A stretch of DNA of 64,000 nt from RYN-230 sp963723595 (GTDB taxonomy: Bacteria; Actinomycetota; Actinomycetes; Streptosporangiales; Streptosporangiaceae), in contig CAVRRQ010000014.1 in NCBI GenBank assembly GCA_963723595.1, positions 310,001 through 374,000 on the forward strand, read 5' to 3'. The notes below the pieces were generated by a model, which ran no database searches, had not been told where the DNA came from, and saw nothing but the letters and a program-made list of their open reading frames with translations. Positions 1 to 8,254 of the stretch are shown one piece after another; the first letter of the stretch is position 1, and the number at the start of each line of letters is the position of its first letter. A program made the translations under genes and the position numbers.

Positions 1-257
1 CGCAGCCGGAGCGGGAACAGCTGAGTGGGGCCCAGGCCAGCGTCGAGTGCCGTCCCGGGTGGGCGACCCCCCGTACCCCCCGCGATCGCTGACTCGGAGG
101 GAACACGCCTTCGGCGCGCCCCGCCTCGCCAGCCGATGCTGCGGACCACCCGGCTGAGCTTGGCCAGGCACCCGCCGATCAGGAGGCCCGCGATGATGGG
201 CGGCTGGACGTCCCGCAGGTCGGCCAGGAGGGTGGCCGGCAGATCCGGGGCCGTCAT
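1..257 (-). CDS. MauE-family-like membrane protein, C-terminus outside window
   Basis: An open minus-strand frame begins at an ATG at 257 and runs off the left edge of the window (85 codons visible). The start overlaps the stop of the upstream gene in an ATGA arrangement, so the two are translationally coupled. The N-terminus contains a hydrophobic stretch (PPIIAGLLIGGCLAKL) followed later by GLGPTQLFPLRLR. That pattern resembles, from memory, MauE/DoxX-type actinobacterial membrane proteins linked to redox maturation. The family call is inference from a short fragment; membrane location is better supported than function. Confidence 0.5.
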   Translation of the reverse strand, partial: MTAPDLPATLLADLRDVQPPIIAGLLIGGCLAKLSRVVRSIGWRGGARRRRVPSESAIAGGTGGRPPGTALDAGLGPTQLFPLRL

Positions 258-1383
258 GGCTGTCCTGCCGGCGCTGAGCCGGTGGGGCGAGACCCGGAAT
301 CCCCTGGCGAGAGGGTCCCGAGTGAGACTGTGGCGTTGAAGCAGCCCTTCTCCAGGTCGCCGCCCATAGCCACGAAGCTGGCCAGCGGCAGGTCCGCGAT
401 CCGCCCGCGGGGCGAGGTGCCGCAGGTCACGCACCGGTCACAGAAGATCTGCGCGGTCGCGGCGCAGCCGGACACCGGCAGAATCCGCGTCGCGCCGGTG
501 CACTCGTTGCGTACCTTCAGCAGGCTGCCGACCGACAGGTACGGGAGCGGCGGGCAGCCGGCCCGGCCAGCGGCTGCTCCCGGCAGGCGGTCTCCGGGTC
601 GAGGGCCGGGTACCGCACGCCGTCCGCGTCTGCGGCACCGGCAGGCTCGTGCCAGACGGCCGACCCCGCGATGCGGTCCCGGGGATGGCCGCGCAGCGGC
701 GACCGGGCGGGCGCCTCACTGGCCCGGTAGGCCGGCTGCGAGGTGGCGGGGACGAGCGCCTCCAGGTACCCGCGGCCGCGCAGCCCGATGAAGTCCACCA
801 GGTACCCGGGCTCCAGCCGGGGGAACCGGACCTGGAGCCGGGCCATGACGTGCGGCGGGATCAGCACGGCCTGCCGCCGGGTGGTCCGGCCCTCGTCGAT
901 GAGCATGCTCTCCCGGTCGAGCTCCATGATCACGCCGGTCACCCGGCCTGCGTTGGCCCAGATCCGGTCGGCAACGCTGCGCTGGTCCGGGAGCATCCGG
1001 ATCACGACGCTGTCCCCGGTCTCCAGGGCGGTGGGATCGACCCGGCGGCCTTTCCACACGCCGGCCCGGGGGGGCAGTGCGATCCGCCGTTCGCCCTCCG
1101 GGCAGTAGAGGGTGACGATCTGCGGGCTGGTGTCCAGCACCGTCCCGGTGAGCACGCCCGGATGACCGGCCCGCCCGGCGGCCCGCACCACGCCACCGCC
1201 GGTGCCGCCGCCGGTGCCGGTTGCGACCGCCACCTGGGGCGCGGCTGCCCCCGCTCGTGTGGAGGAGTCAGCGGCCAGCGGGTGGACCGCCGCCTTGAGC
1301 AGATGACGGCGGCCGAGGCGCCCCGCGGCGGTTGGTCCTGCGCAACGGACACAGCACGCTAAGTCACCACGTTGGACCAGCAT
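254..1383 (-). CDS. Protein with C-terminal double-psi beta-barrel-like domain, frameshifted as read
   Basis: The minus-strand frame from 1383 gives 288 residues. Near 530-550 the coding signal moves to another frame (a net one-base loss) and continues to a TGA at 254. The second part carries Cys-rich FCDRCVTCGTSPRGR and DLPLASFVAMGGDLEKG, which resembles the final half of RlpA/expansin-like DPBB domains. Residues 25-32 include RRHLLKA, which looks like a twin-arginine motif, but no clean hydrophobic core follows. The middle part (GTVLDTSPQIVTLYCPEGERR) is a beta-rich region of unknown role. The gene is coupled to the MauE-like gene downstream, suggesting a secreted redox or cell-wall-associated protein. 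Function is unknown. Confidence 0.55.
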
Positions 1384-1533
1384 CGACCCTCCCCAGGCAA
1401 ACGTCCCAGGTCATGACGATGGGGGCGGGAGAAGCGTGCGTCAAGCGATTCCGGCACGTTGCCCGTGAGGCGCCGCCTCGCCGGCACACGGCGGAACCGT
1501 GGGGACAGCGTGTTAGCTGGGTACGGTTGGGGT

Positions 1534-2238
1534 GTGAGCGTCGGGGGCGATCACGTCGTGGCCGGGGCGCGGGGGAACGGGGCCACACCGCGCAGCAGGC
1601 ACGCCGAGACTGAGGGTCAGGGCGATTCCGCGCGAAGAGTTGCCGCGGGCGCGCAGGTGACGCGCGCCGTCACGTCACATGATCCCTCCCAGGGGGCACC
1701 CCCGGGGCGGCCGCACGCGCCGTCGCCCAGGCCGCCGCAGGACCCGCCAGAGGCCGGTGACCCGGCGTTCCGCGAGTACGTCACCTCCCGGAGCGGGTCG
1801 CTACTGCGGATGGCCTACCTGCTCACCCGCAACCGGGCGGACGCCGAGGATCTCGTCCAGGCGGCGCTGGCCAAGACGTACCAGGCCTGGGACCGGATCG
1901 AGGACCGCGGCGCCGTGGACGGCTACGTGCGCCGGGCCATGGTGAACACGCACATCTCCTGGTGGCGGCGGCGCCGTGTCGAGGAGTACCCGACGGACGA
2001 CATCCCCGACCAGCCGGTCGTCGACCACGCGGGCGACAGCGAGGTGCAGGACGCGCTGCGCCGGGCGATCGAGCGGCTGCCGCAGCGGATGCGGGCCGCC
2101 GTGGTGCTGCGCTACTACGAGGACATGAGCGAGGCGGAGATCGCGAACGTCCTCGGCGTGAGCCTGGGCACGGTCAAGAGCACGGTGTCCCGGGCGGTGG
2201 CCAAGCTCCGCATCGACGCCGACCTGCTCGAAGGCTGA
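1534..2238 (+). CDS. SigE-family ECF RNA polymerase sigma factor
   Basis: This is an extracytoplasmic-function sigma factor. Region 2 reads SLLRMAYLLTRNRADAEDLVQ. Region 4 reads LPQRMRAAVVLRYYEDMSEAEIANVL followed by GTVKSTVSRAVAKLR, the -35-binding helix-turn-helix. The conserved core begins near base 1770. The preceding ~80 residues are Pro/Gly-rich and unconserved, so the start is uncertain: the open frame reaches a TTG at 1459, GTG 1534 is a reasonable internal choice, and neither has a strong ribosome site. It diverges from the DPBB/MauE-like genes. No adjacent anti-sigma gene is visible. Confidence 0.85.
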   Translation: MSVGGDHVVAGARGNGATPRSRHAETEGQGDSARRVAAGAQVTRAVTSHDPSQGAPPGRPHAPSPRPPQDPPEAGDPAFREYVTSRSGSLLRMAYLLTRNRADAEDLVQAALAKTYQAWDRIEDRGAVDGYVRRAMVNTHISWWRRRRVEEYPTDDIPDQPVVDHAGDSEVQDALRRAIERLPQRMRAAVVLRYYEDMSEAEIANVLGVSLGTVKSTVSRAVAKLRIDADLLEG

Positions 2239-2357
2239 GGGGGGGTATTCCCGGCCCGGAGGGTGACGTTTGCGCCTCACGGCATGACACGATCCGACGA
2301 GAACGACGTGGGACCGGTGCCTTCTCGCGCCGGAGGTGACTCACCAGGAGGTGGCCC

Positions 2358-4002
2358 GTGCTCAGCACGATGATGGACGTGCCCCTGACCGTGGCCGGGC
2401 TGATGCGGTACGGCACCACGGTCTACGGCGACAGCGAAGTCGTCACGTGCACGACGGACGGCGTCCGCCGCCAGTCCTACGCCCAGACCGGGGCCCGGGC
2501 GGCGCAGCTCGCGGGCGCGCTGCGCGAAGCTCGGCGTGGACGGGGACCAGCGGGTCGCCACCCTGATGTGGAACAACTCCGAGCACCTGGAGGCCTACCT
2601 GGCCGTCCCCTCCATGGGCGCGGTGCTGCACACGCTGAACCTGCGGCTCGACCCGAAGCAGCTCAGCTACATCGCCAACCATGCCGGCGACCATGTGATC
2701 ATCACCGAGCCCACCCTGGTGCCGCTGCTGGCCGCGATCCTGCCCAGCCTGGAAACGGTCCGGCACATCGTGCTGGCCGGGCCGGCCTCGGGCGAGGGTG
2801 CCGCGGACGCCGGGGCGCTGGCCGGGTCACGGCCACGAGGTGCACTACTACGAGGACCTGCTCGCCGCCGAGCCGGACACGTTCAGCTGGCCCGACCTGG
2901 ACGAGCGGTCCGCGGCGGCCATGTGCTACACCAGCGGCACCACCGGCATGCCCAAGGGCGTGGTGTACAGCCACCGGTCCACGTACCTGCACGCGATGGG
3001 CGCCTGCCTGGGCAACGCCTTCGCGGTGAGCGACAGCGACCGGATCCTGCCGGTGGTGCCCATGTTCCACGCCAACGCCTGGGGACTGGCCTACGCGGCG
3101 GTGCTCAGCCGGCGCGGACCTGATCATGCCCGACCGGTTCCTGCAGCCCGAGCCGCTGATCCGGCTGATCGAGGCGGAGCGGCCGACCATCGCCGGGGCG
3201 GTCCCGACCATCTGGAACGGCCTGCTCCAGCACATCCGCGCGCACGGCGGCGACGTGTCCTCGCTGCGCCTGGTGCCCGTGCGGCGGCTCGGCGGTCCCG
3301 CACGCGCTGATGGAAGCCTTCCAGAAGGAACTCGGCGTGGAGATCCTGCAAGCCTGGGGAATGACCGAGACCTCGCCGCTGGCCAGCGTCGCCCGGCCGC
3401 CGCGCGGGGTGAGCGAGGACGAGGGCTGGGCCTACCGGGACACCCAGGGCCGTCTGTTCTGCACCGTCGAAGGGCGGCTGGTCGGCGACGGCGGCGAGGT
3501 GATGCCGAACGACGGCGCGGCGGTCGGCGAGGTCGAGGTCCGCGGGCCCTGGATCACCGGGTCGTACTACAAGGACGACGATCCGGGGAAGTTCCACGAC
3601 GGCTGGCTGCGCACCGGCGACGTCGGGACCATCGACCGGCTCGGCTATATCACGCTCACCGACCGGGCCAAGGACGTGATCAAGTCCGGCGGCGAGTGGA
3701 TCTCGTCCATGGAGCTGGAGAACATCCTCATGGGCCACCCCGAGGTGGCCGAGGCCGCGGTCATCGGGGTGCCCGACGAGAAGTGGGGCGAGCGCCCGCT
3801 CGCCACGGTGGTGATCAAGGGCGGCGCCACGATCACGCCGAAGGAGCTCAAGGCGTACCTGGCCGACCGGATACCCCGCTGGCAGCTTCCTGAGCGCTGG
3901 TCGTTCATCGACGAGGTACCGAAGACCAGTGTCGGGAAGTTCGCCAAGACCCGGATCCGGGAGGCCTACGCAGCCGGCGACTACGACGTGGTCGAGGTGT
4001 AG
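2358..4002 (+). pseudogene. Acyl-CoA synthetase (AMP-forming ligase), broken by four +1 frameshifts
   Basis: The translation is a fatty acyl-CoA ligase of the ANL superfamily, which activates an acid as its adenylate and transfers it to CoA. Visible motifs are YTSGTTGMPKGVVYSH (P-loop), GWGMTE-type QAWGMTETSPL, WLRTGDVG and the C-terminal SVGKFAKTR catalytic Lys region. The GTG start at 2358 has an AGGAGGTG site. The protein is spread over four frame changes near 2524, 2827, 3110 and 3276. Each is explained by one duplicated base (for example GAG read as GAAG, AGCGGC read as AGCCGGC). After correction it is full length, about 547 residues. It is either a very recent pseudogene or a product of sequencing error. 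Confidence 0.9.
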
Positions 4003-4117
4003 TAACGATCCCGGCCGCCTGCGGCCAGGAGCCCGGTTGTTTCTGGACGCAGTGCCCCGACTGCTTTGGCACGTCTGGCGGCATCCCGGTACGCTGATGC
4101 GGACCGCTTGGTCGTCG

Positions 4118-4207
4118 GGAGGCTTCGCCTAGTCCGGTCTATGGCGCCGCACTGCTAATGCGGTTTGGGTTTACCGCCCATCCGGGGTTCAAATCCCCGA
4201 GCCTCCG
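4118..4207 (+). tRNA. tRNA-Ser(GCU)
   Basis: A 90-nt class II tRNA. Acceptor arm GGAGGCT pairs with AGCCTCC, the anticodon stem-loop is CCGCA-CTGCTAA-TGCGG (anticodon GCU, reading AGC/AGU), there is a long variable arm, and the T-loop is GGTTCAAATCC. CCA is not encoded. A strong hairpin terminator follows directly. Confidence 0.97.
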
Positions 4208-4216
4208 CTCCCTGGA

Positions 4217-4253
4217 CAGCAGCCCCCGGTGGATGATCCACCGGGGGCTGCTG
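4217..4253 (+). terminator. Rho-independent-like hairpin after tRNA-Ser(GCU)
   Basis: A perfect 18-bp inverted repeat: CAGCAGCCCCCGGTGGAT at 4217-4234 and its complement at 4236-4253. There is no T-run, as is usual in actinobacteria. It sits 10 bp after the tRNA and insulates it from the toxin-antitoxin genes. Confidence 0.85.
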
Positions 4254-4317
4254 CGTTGCGCGGGACTGCTTCAGGCGCTGGATCGAAGCAGTGGAATGTG
4301 TATGACAAACTCAATAC

Positions 4318-4749
4318 ATGGCTAAGGGAACTCCGCGGGAAGCACCGAAGTTGACGGACCTGACCAGGCGCGGGCCGGCTGCCGTGGCCAGCACGCGGAA
4401 GTCAGCGAGGCCGGGCCGGGTAACCCCGGCGCGGGTGCGGCTTGATGCAGCCGGACTGCGAGCGAAGGCTGCTTCGGAAGCACCCGGGAAGTCCAGGCCG
4501 CGCCGGAAAGCGGTCCCGGGCGGCTCCGTGATCATGCAGGCCCGGGTCGATGCGGACTTCGCCCGCGAGCTGGTCGAGGCGGATGCCCCGGTACTCGGGC
4601 TGGACGGTACGTCGGCCCTGGTACGTGAAGGCTTGCGCCTGGTTCACCAGCGCGCCCGTGAGTTGGCCATGGCCGAGGAGTACGACCGGTTTTACGGCGG
4701 CGAGGCAGCCCCTGTGCCAGAAGGTGTTGCGGCACTCTGGGCCGAGTAG
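4318..4749 (+). CDS. Putative antitoxin of a MazEF-type pair
   Basis: A 143-residue protein with a basic, Ala/Arg/Pro-rich N-terminal half and a compact C-terminal part (about residues 73-143). In that part, MQARVDADFARELVEAD and SALVREGLRLVHQRAREL look like a ribbon-helix-helix strand and helices. The gene ends 12 bp before a PemK/MazF-type toxin and shares its orientation, the usual antitoxin-first order. The antitoxin role is inferred from position and the RHH-like C-terminus. The long basic N-terminal extension is unusual for a MazE protein and might bind DNA separately. Confidence 0.6.
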   Translation: MAKGTPREAPKLTDLTRRGPAAVASTRKSARPGRVTPARVRLDAAGLRAKAASEAPGKSRPRRKAVPGGSVIMQARVDADFARELVEADAPVLGLDGTSALVREGLRLVHQRARELAMAEEYDRFYGGEAAPVPEGVAALWAE

Positions 4750-4761
4750 CCGGTGGACCCC

Positions 4762-5076
4762 ATGAGGGGCGAGGTCTGGGACGCCCAGTTGCCTCACGGA
4801 ATCGGCCCGCACCCGGTACTGATACTGACGGCCAATGCGGTCGGTACGAAGCTGAGTGCGCTGACGGTGGCCATGATCACCGGGACAGAGGGACCATCCC
4901 CCACGCATGTGCGCCTGGATCATGACGCAGGACTCACCGGCCACGATGTGAGCTATGTGAACGCGACCGATTTGCACACGCTGCCCAAGGTGAAGCTCAG
5001 GAAGCAGCGCGGGCGGCTCAGCCTCGTCGAGCTGAGCCAGGTTGAGGAGGCTATCCGCGGTTACCTCGGCCTGTGA
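4762..5076 (+). CDS. MazF/PemK-family endoribonuclease toxin
   Basis: The protein starts at ATG 4762 (MRGEVWDAQLP), which matches the usual N-terminus of MazF-fold toxins. A GTG at 4753 is also in frame. It has 104 residues with the strand pattern GPHPVLILTANAVG, LTVAMITGT, VRLDHDAGL and SYVNATDLHTLPKVKL, as in MazF barrels, which are sequence-specific mRNA interferases. It lies immediately after its likely antitoxin and next to a tRNA-Ser gene, a common entry point for mobile DNA. Cleavage specificity cannot be read from the sequence. Confidence 0.8.
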   Translation: MRGEVWDAQLPHGIGPHPVLILTANAVGTKLSALTVAMITGTEGPSPTHVRLDHDAGLTGHDVSYVNATDLHTLPKVKLRKQRGRLSLVELSQVEEAIRGYLGL

Positions 5077-5426
5077 GCCCGCCGGGCGGGACGCCGGTGT
5101 GCGCACGCGAGGGGCGGACCTCGCCAGGAGCCGAGCCGCGCCTTTTGCCGTCCCCAGGCCGCCGGCGAACGGCGGCGGTCGGTGGCGCTGGCCGCGTTCG
5201 CGATGATCGCCGCGAACGGCGGGATGGCCAGGGCCACGGCCGAGAGGACGATCGCCCAGAGGACTGAGTAGCGGTCCACCACCGCCCAGGAGATGACGAA
5301 CAAGCCGATGCAGATCGACATCAGCGCGAAGTAGAACCGCTTGTCCCTCAGGGACGGCGGCGGCCCGGGCGGGCCGCCCCGCCCCTGCCCGGGCGGCGCG
5401 CCGCCATCCTGCCCATTCTCCGCCAC
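5061..5426 (-). CDS. DUF3099-like small membrane protein
   Basis: The frame from GTG 5426 (VAENGQDGG) gives about 121 residues. After a Gly/Pro-rich N-terminus, two hydrophobic helices (FALMSICIGLFVISWAVV and YSVLWAIVLSAVALAIPP) are joined by a short turn and followed by FAAIIAN, as in actinobacterial DUF3099 proteins. The Arg-rich C-terminus overlaps the convergent mazF-like gene by 16 bp. The open frame extends upstream to 5504, but that part looks non-coding. Function unknown. Confidence 0.65.
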   Translation of the reverse strand: MAENGQDGGAPPGQGRGGPPGPPPSLRDKRFYFALMSICIGLFVISWAVVDRYSVLWAIVLSAVALAIPPFAAIIANAASATDRRRSPAAWGRQKARLGSWRGPPLACAHRRPARRAHRPR

Positions 5427-5544
5427 GATGACTCCAGTATGGCTAGGGCACTCGTGCAGCACACCACTGGCGCACGCGGCCGCGGCCGCCCGTGCCCTCG
5501 CCACCCGCCTGCGCGCCGCTCCCCGGTAACCGGCCTGCCTCTCG

Positions 5545-5814
5545 CTACCGTGCGGGTATTTCCAGCCCTAACGGTTTGTCCGGCCCGGTGACGTCCGGAT
5601 CGACTGAGTTCGCGGGAGCGTCACGGCGCGGCATCACGCTGCCCGGGTCCCCGACGTAAATGCCTCCCCGGACATCCCCCGCCCGGTGGTCGATCCGCCG
5701 GTGCTTGAACGATCCACGACCCCCCACGACGAAGATCCAGAGGATCATCGCCATGGCCCCCACCAGGACCACGGCCATGATCAGGATGATTCCGCCGGCT
5801 GAAGTACCAGTCAT
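5545..5814 (-). CDS. Small single-pass membrane protein, function unknown
   Basis: An 89-residue protein with one clear transmembrane segment (GIILIMAVVLVGAMAMILWIF, about residues 8-28). A hydrophilic C-terminal tail contains GDVRGGIYVGDPGSVMPRRD. A strong GGAGGTGAA ribosome site lies 5-6 bp before the ATG. The next gene downstream is the DUF3099 protein. No catalytic motif is visible. Confidence 0.7.
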   Translation of the reverse strand: MTGTSAGGIILIMAVVLVGAMAMILWIFVVGGRGSFKHRRIDHRAGDVRGGIYVGDPGSVMPRRDAPANSVDPDVTGPDKPLGLEIPAR

Positions 5815-5958
5815 TCTGGTTCACCTCCAGCCTTAGTCCTACCCGCTATGAATAACTAATGCATAAGTTTTGAGGTGAGCCGCGCCACAGCCGGCCGGGC
5901 TGTGCCGTGGGGATCGAGATCGACCAGCCCGGCCCGGTCCCGGAGTTGCCGCCACCGC

Positions 5959-6087
5959 CGGAGTCCCCGGCCCGGCTCGAGTTCCCGGGTGTCCGGCCCG
6001 GCCGCAGTTCCCGGCTCGGTAGAATCCCCGGCCCGGCCAGAATCCCGGCACAGCGGGTTCCCCGGCACAGGGGTTTCCCCCGGCACG
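5959..6087. repeat. Degenerate tandem repeat (unit about 15-24 bp)
   Basis: In the 450-bp gap between two genes, a motif like GARTTCCCGGCNCGG recurs at about 5959, 5980, 6004, 6022, 6040, 6055 and 6071. Spacing is irregular but close to 18 bp in the middle. No gene in either strand explains it. The rest of 5815-6262 holds nothing else that I recognise apart from the ribosome site of the next gene. Confidence 0.55.
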
Positions 6088-6262
6088 GATGGGCCGCCCG
6101 GTGCCATAATCTGGCCCGGGCCGGACCCGGGTGACCGCACTAACGTGCTCCCCCGCTGGCCGGCCGACGCGATCAGCCTGACCCAAACTGACCGGCGCGG
6201 ACGTGCACCGCCGGGGCCCGGCGGGCGTCTGTTATGCGTCACCTCCGAGAGGAAGCGCACCC

Positions 6263-6799
6263 ATGCGAATTCAGGCGATTGGGATAGTCCCCGCCGTGGT
6301 GGCCGCCGGGCTGGCCTTAGCGGCGTGCTCAGCGGCAAGTTCCGGGAGTTCCGCCGGAGCGCCCGCGACAGCGCACAGCCCGGCGCCCGGCGCCCACGCG
6401 TCCTCGCCGGTGGAACCGCAGACGGCCGCGGCGGTGCGGTCCGACGCCGATGACTACCTCACGCTCTACAGCGCCGGCCAGTTCGCGATCATTTACCAGA
6501 TGCTGAGTGCCCCCGCCCGGCAGGCCATCAAGGAGCAGGCCTGGGTGGCGGTACACCGCGGCTGCCCGGGCGCCACCGCCGGGATGTCGTACAAGATCCG
6601 CCACGTGGCGGTCACCGGCACGTCCGCGGTGGTGACGGCGGCCCTGACTGGTGCCGCGAAATCGGAGAGCGCCACCGAGACCCTGGTGTACTCGAACGGG
6701 CACTGGGGATTCTCCCCCCGGGACCTGGCGCTGTACCAGCACGGGAGCGTGTCCGCGGACGTCGCCGCGGCCAGGGCGGCGGGCGGCTGCGCGAGCTGA
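6263..6799 (+). CDS. Secreted lipoprotein, function unknown
   Basis: The ATG at 6263 has a GAGAGGAAG ribosome site. The N-terminus is a lipoprotein signal peptide ending in the lipobox LALAAC, so the mature protein is anchored at Cys21 or thereabouts. A Ser/Ala/Pro spacer is followed by a compact domain (about residues 55-175) with SDADDYLTLYSAGQFAIIYQML and TETLVYSNGHWGF. That pattern fits the SnoaL/NTF2-like cystatin folds seen in small actinobacterial lipoproteins. The fold assignment is a guess; surface location is secure. Confidence 0.75.
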   Translation: MRIQAIGIVPAVVAAGLALAACSAASSGSSAGAPATAHSPAPGAHASSPVEPQTAAAVRSDADDYLTLYSAGQFAIIYQMLSAPARQAIKEQAWVAVHRGCPGATAGMSYKIRHVAVTGTSAVVTAALTGAAKSESATETLVYSNGHWGFSPRDLALYQHGSVSADVAAARAAGGCAS

Positions 6800-6911
6800 C
6801 CGCTCCGGGTGGCCGCCAGGGTCCGTTCCCGGACTGCCCTGCCGGTGGACTGCCCTGCCAGTGGACTGCCTGCGGGCGGCCGGCTGCCCCAGCGTGGGGC
6901 CGCCGGTCGGC

Positions 6912-7505
6912 TCAGCCGGTCACGCCCGGAGCCGGCGCGCTGGCCGGCAGCTCCAGCCGCCCCAGGATCTCCAGCGCCTCGTCACGCTGCTGCCCAGCCA
7001 GGCTGGGCAGCACCGTGTCGCGGAAGATCCGCGGCAGCACGGTCTCGCGGAAGATAGCCGGGTAGGGCCGGTAGTCTCCGGCCGCCCCGGTCTGCGGGGC
7101 GGTTTCCCCGGCCGCGCCGGTTCCGCCCGTGGCCGGCTCCCCGCCGCCCGCGCCCGGCTCCCCGCCCGGGCCCAGCACGTCCCGGGCCTGGCAGCCGGCG
7201 AAGTGCGCGAGCACCGCCTCGTTGAAGCCGTCCGGCGCCGGGCCAGGTGCCCCGGCCACGATCGTGGTCAGCCGGCGCACGTCGGCCCGGGGCTCGGCGG
7301 CGGCACCCGGGGCCTCATCGGTGGTGATGGTCCACGCCCACAGCTCGTGCGGCGTGGCCGCGTCGCATCGCGCGGTCTCCTCCTCGTCGAATGCGACCCC
7401 GTCCCAGGTCAGGTACGTGCCCGCGGCATGGCTGGCCGCCGGGTCGATGGTCAGCAGGACGTTGACCACCCCGGCCTGCATCGGCTCGGGCTCTGCGTCC
7501 GCCAT
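6912..7505 (-). CDS. Conserved hypothetical protein
   Basis: The frame from ATG 7505 (MADAEPEPMQ) with a GGAGGT site gives 197 residues. The first ~120 residues look like a folded domain (VVNVLLTIDPAASHAAGTYL, TPHELWAWTITTDE, AVLAHFAGC). A Gly/Ala/Pro linker follows, then an amphipathic C-terminus (YPAIFRETVLPRIFRDTVLP) with a short internal repeat, FRETVLPRI/FRDTVLPSL. It is followed on the same strand by unrelated genes. I do not recognise the family. Confidence 0.55.
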   Translation of the reverse strand: MADAEPEPMQAGVVNVLLTIDPAASHAAGTYLTWDGVAFDEEETARCDAATPHELWAWTITTDEAPGAAAEPRADVRRLTTIVAGAPGPAPDGFNEAVLAHFAGCQARDVLGPGGEPGAGGGEPATGGTGAAGETAPQTGAAGDYRPYPAIFRETVLPRIFRDTVLPSLAGQQRDEALEILGRLELPASAPAPGVTG

Positions 7506-7573
7506 CACATCTACCTCCCAGGCACCGGCACGCACTGTCCCGTGGACGTTACCGGCCGCCCAGCGGGCCGGCG

Positions 7574-8215
7574 TCAGCGGGGATCGGGCCGGTCCAGGTT
7601 CCAGTGATGCGAGACCGACACGAGCCAGGGCCCGGAGTCACCGCGGGGCTGCAGCAGGAACCGGCTGATCAGCCGCTGGCCCCCCTCGTAGTCGCCGTAC
7701 AGCACGTCCACCGTCACCGGCTGGCGGGACTTGACCGCCTGCGTCACCCCGGCCCGCTGGGGGTCGTCCGGGTCACGGAACGCCGCCTGCCAGAACCCCA
7801 CGTCGGAGGGGGCCACGTACAGGTCGCGGGTCTGCCGCCGGAAGCCGTCCAGTCCCGGCCGGTCCTGGGTGGTCAGCTGTTCCGGCCACACCCGCCAGGA
7901 CCGCATCACCGCGATGCCGTTTCCCGCGTTGCGCACCGACATGGCCAGGTACACCGTGTCGCTCTCGCCATCGACCTCGGCAAAGCCGGTGCCACCGGGC
8001 AGGAGCACGTGCTTGTGGTCGATCCACGAGACCTTCTGCTCCGGATCGTGCAGCCGGGACGGGACCAGCAGTGGCTGCAGTCCCACCATGAGCGACCGCT
8101 CGGCGGCCCGGGCGGCCCGGTTGGCCGAACGCACCGACGCGAACGTGGAGACGGCGAGCACCAGGGTCCCGCCCGCGGTCGCCAGCGACGCGATCGTCGC
8201 CCAGTCCGCAGCCAT
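7574..8215 (-). CDS. Hypothetical protein with N-terminal membrane anchor
   Basis: A 213-residue protein. Residues 5-27 (WATIASLATAGGTLVLAVSTFAS) form one membrane helix. A short basic coil (NRAARAAERSLM) precedes a soluble beta-rich domain (PLLVPSRL, VYLAMSVRNAGNGIAVMRSW, VTVDVLYGDYEGGQRLISRF). The type is common in actinobacteria without assigned function. The minus-strand frame is continuous with high third-position GC, and the start ATG at 8215 fits. Confidence 0.65.
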   Translation of the reverse strand: MAADWATIASLATAGGTLVLAVSTFASVRSANRAARAAERSLMVGLQPLLVPSRLHDPEQKVSWIDHKHVLLPGGTGFAEVDGESDTVYLAMSVRNAGNGIAVMRSWRVWPEQLTTQDRPGLDGFRRQTRDLYVAPSDVGFWQAAFRDPDDPQRAGVTQAVKSRQPVTVDVLYGDYEGGQRLISRFLLQPRGDSGPWLVSVSHHWNLDRPDPR

Positions 8216-8254
8216 GGGCCGAGCCTAAGCCAGGCCGTCAGGGCCGTGTCGCCC

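Noticed and set aside
1493..1514. GGAACC...GTT resembling an ECF -35/-10 promoter before the SigE-family gene
   Set aside because: The spacer is only about 13 bp, shorter than the usual 15-17, and the start codon is uncertain, so it was not annotated.
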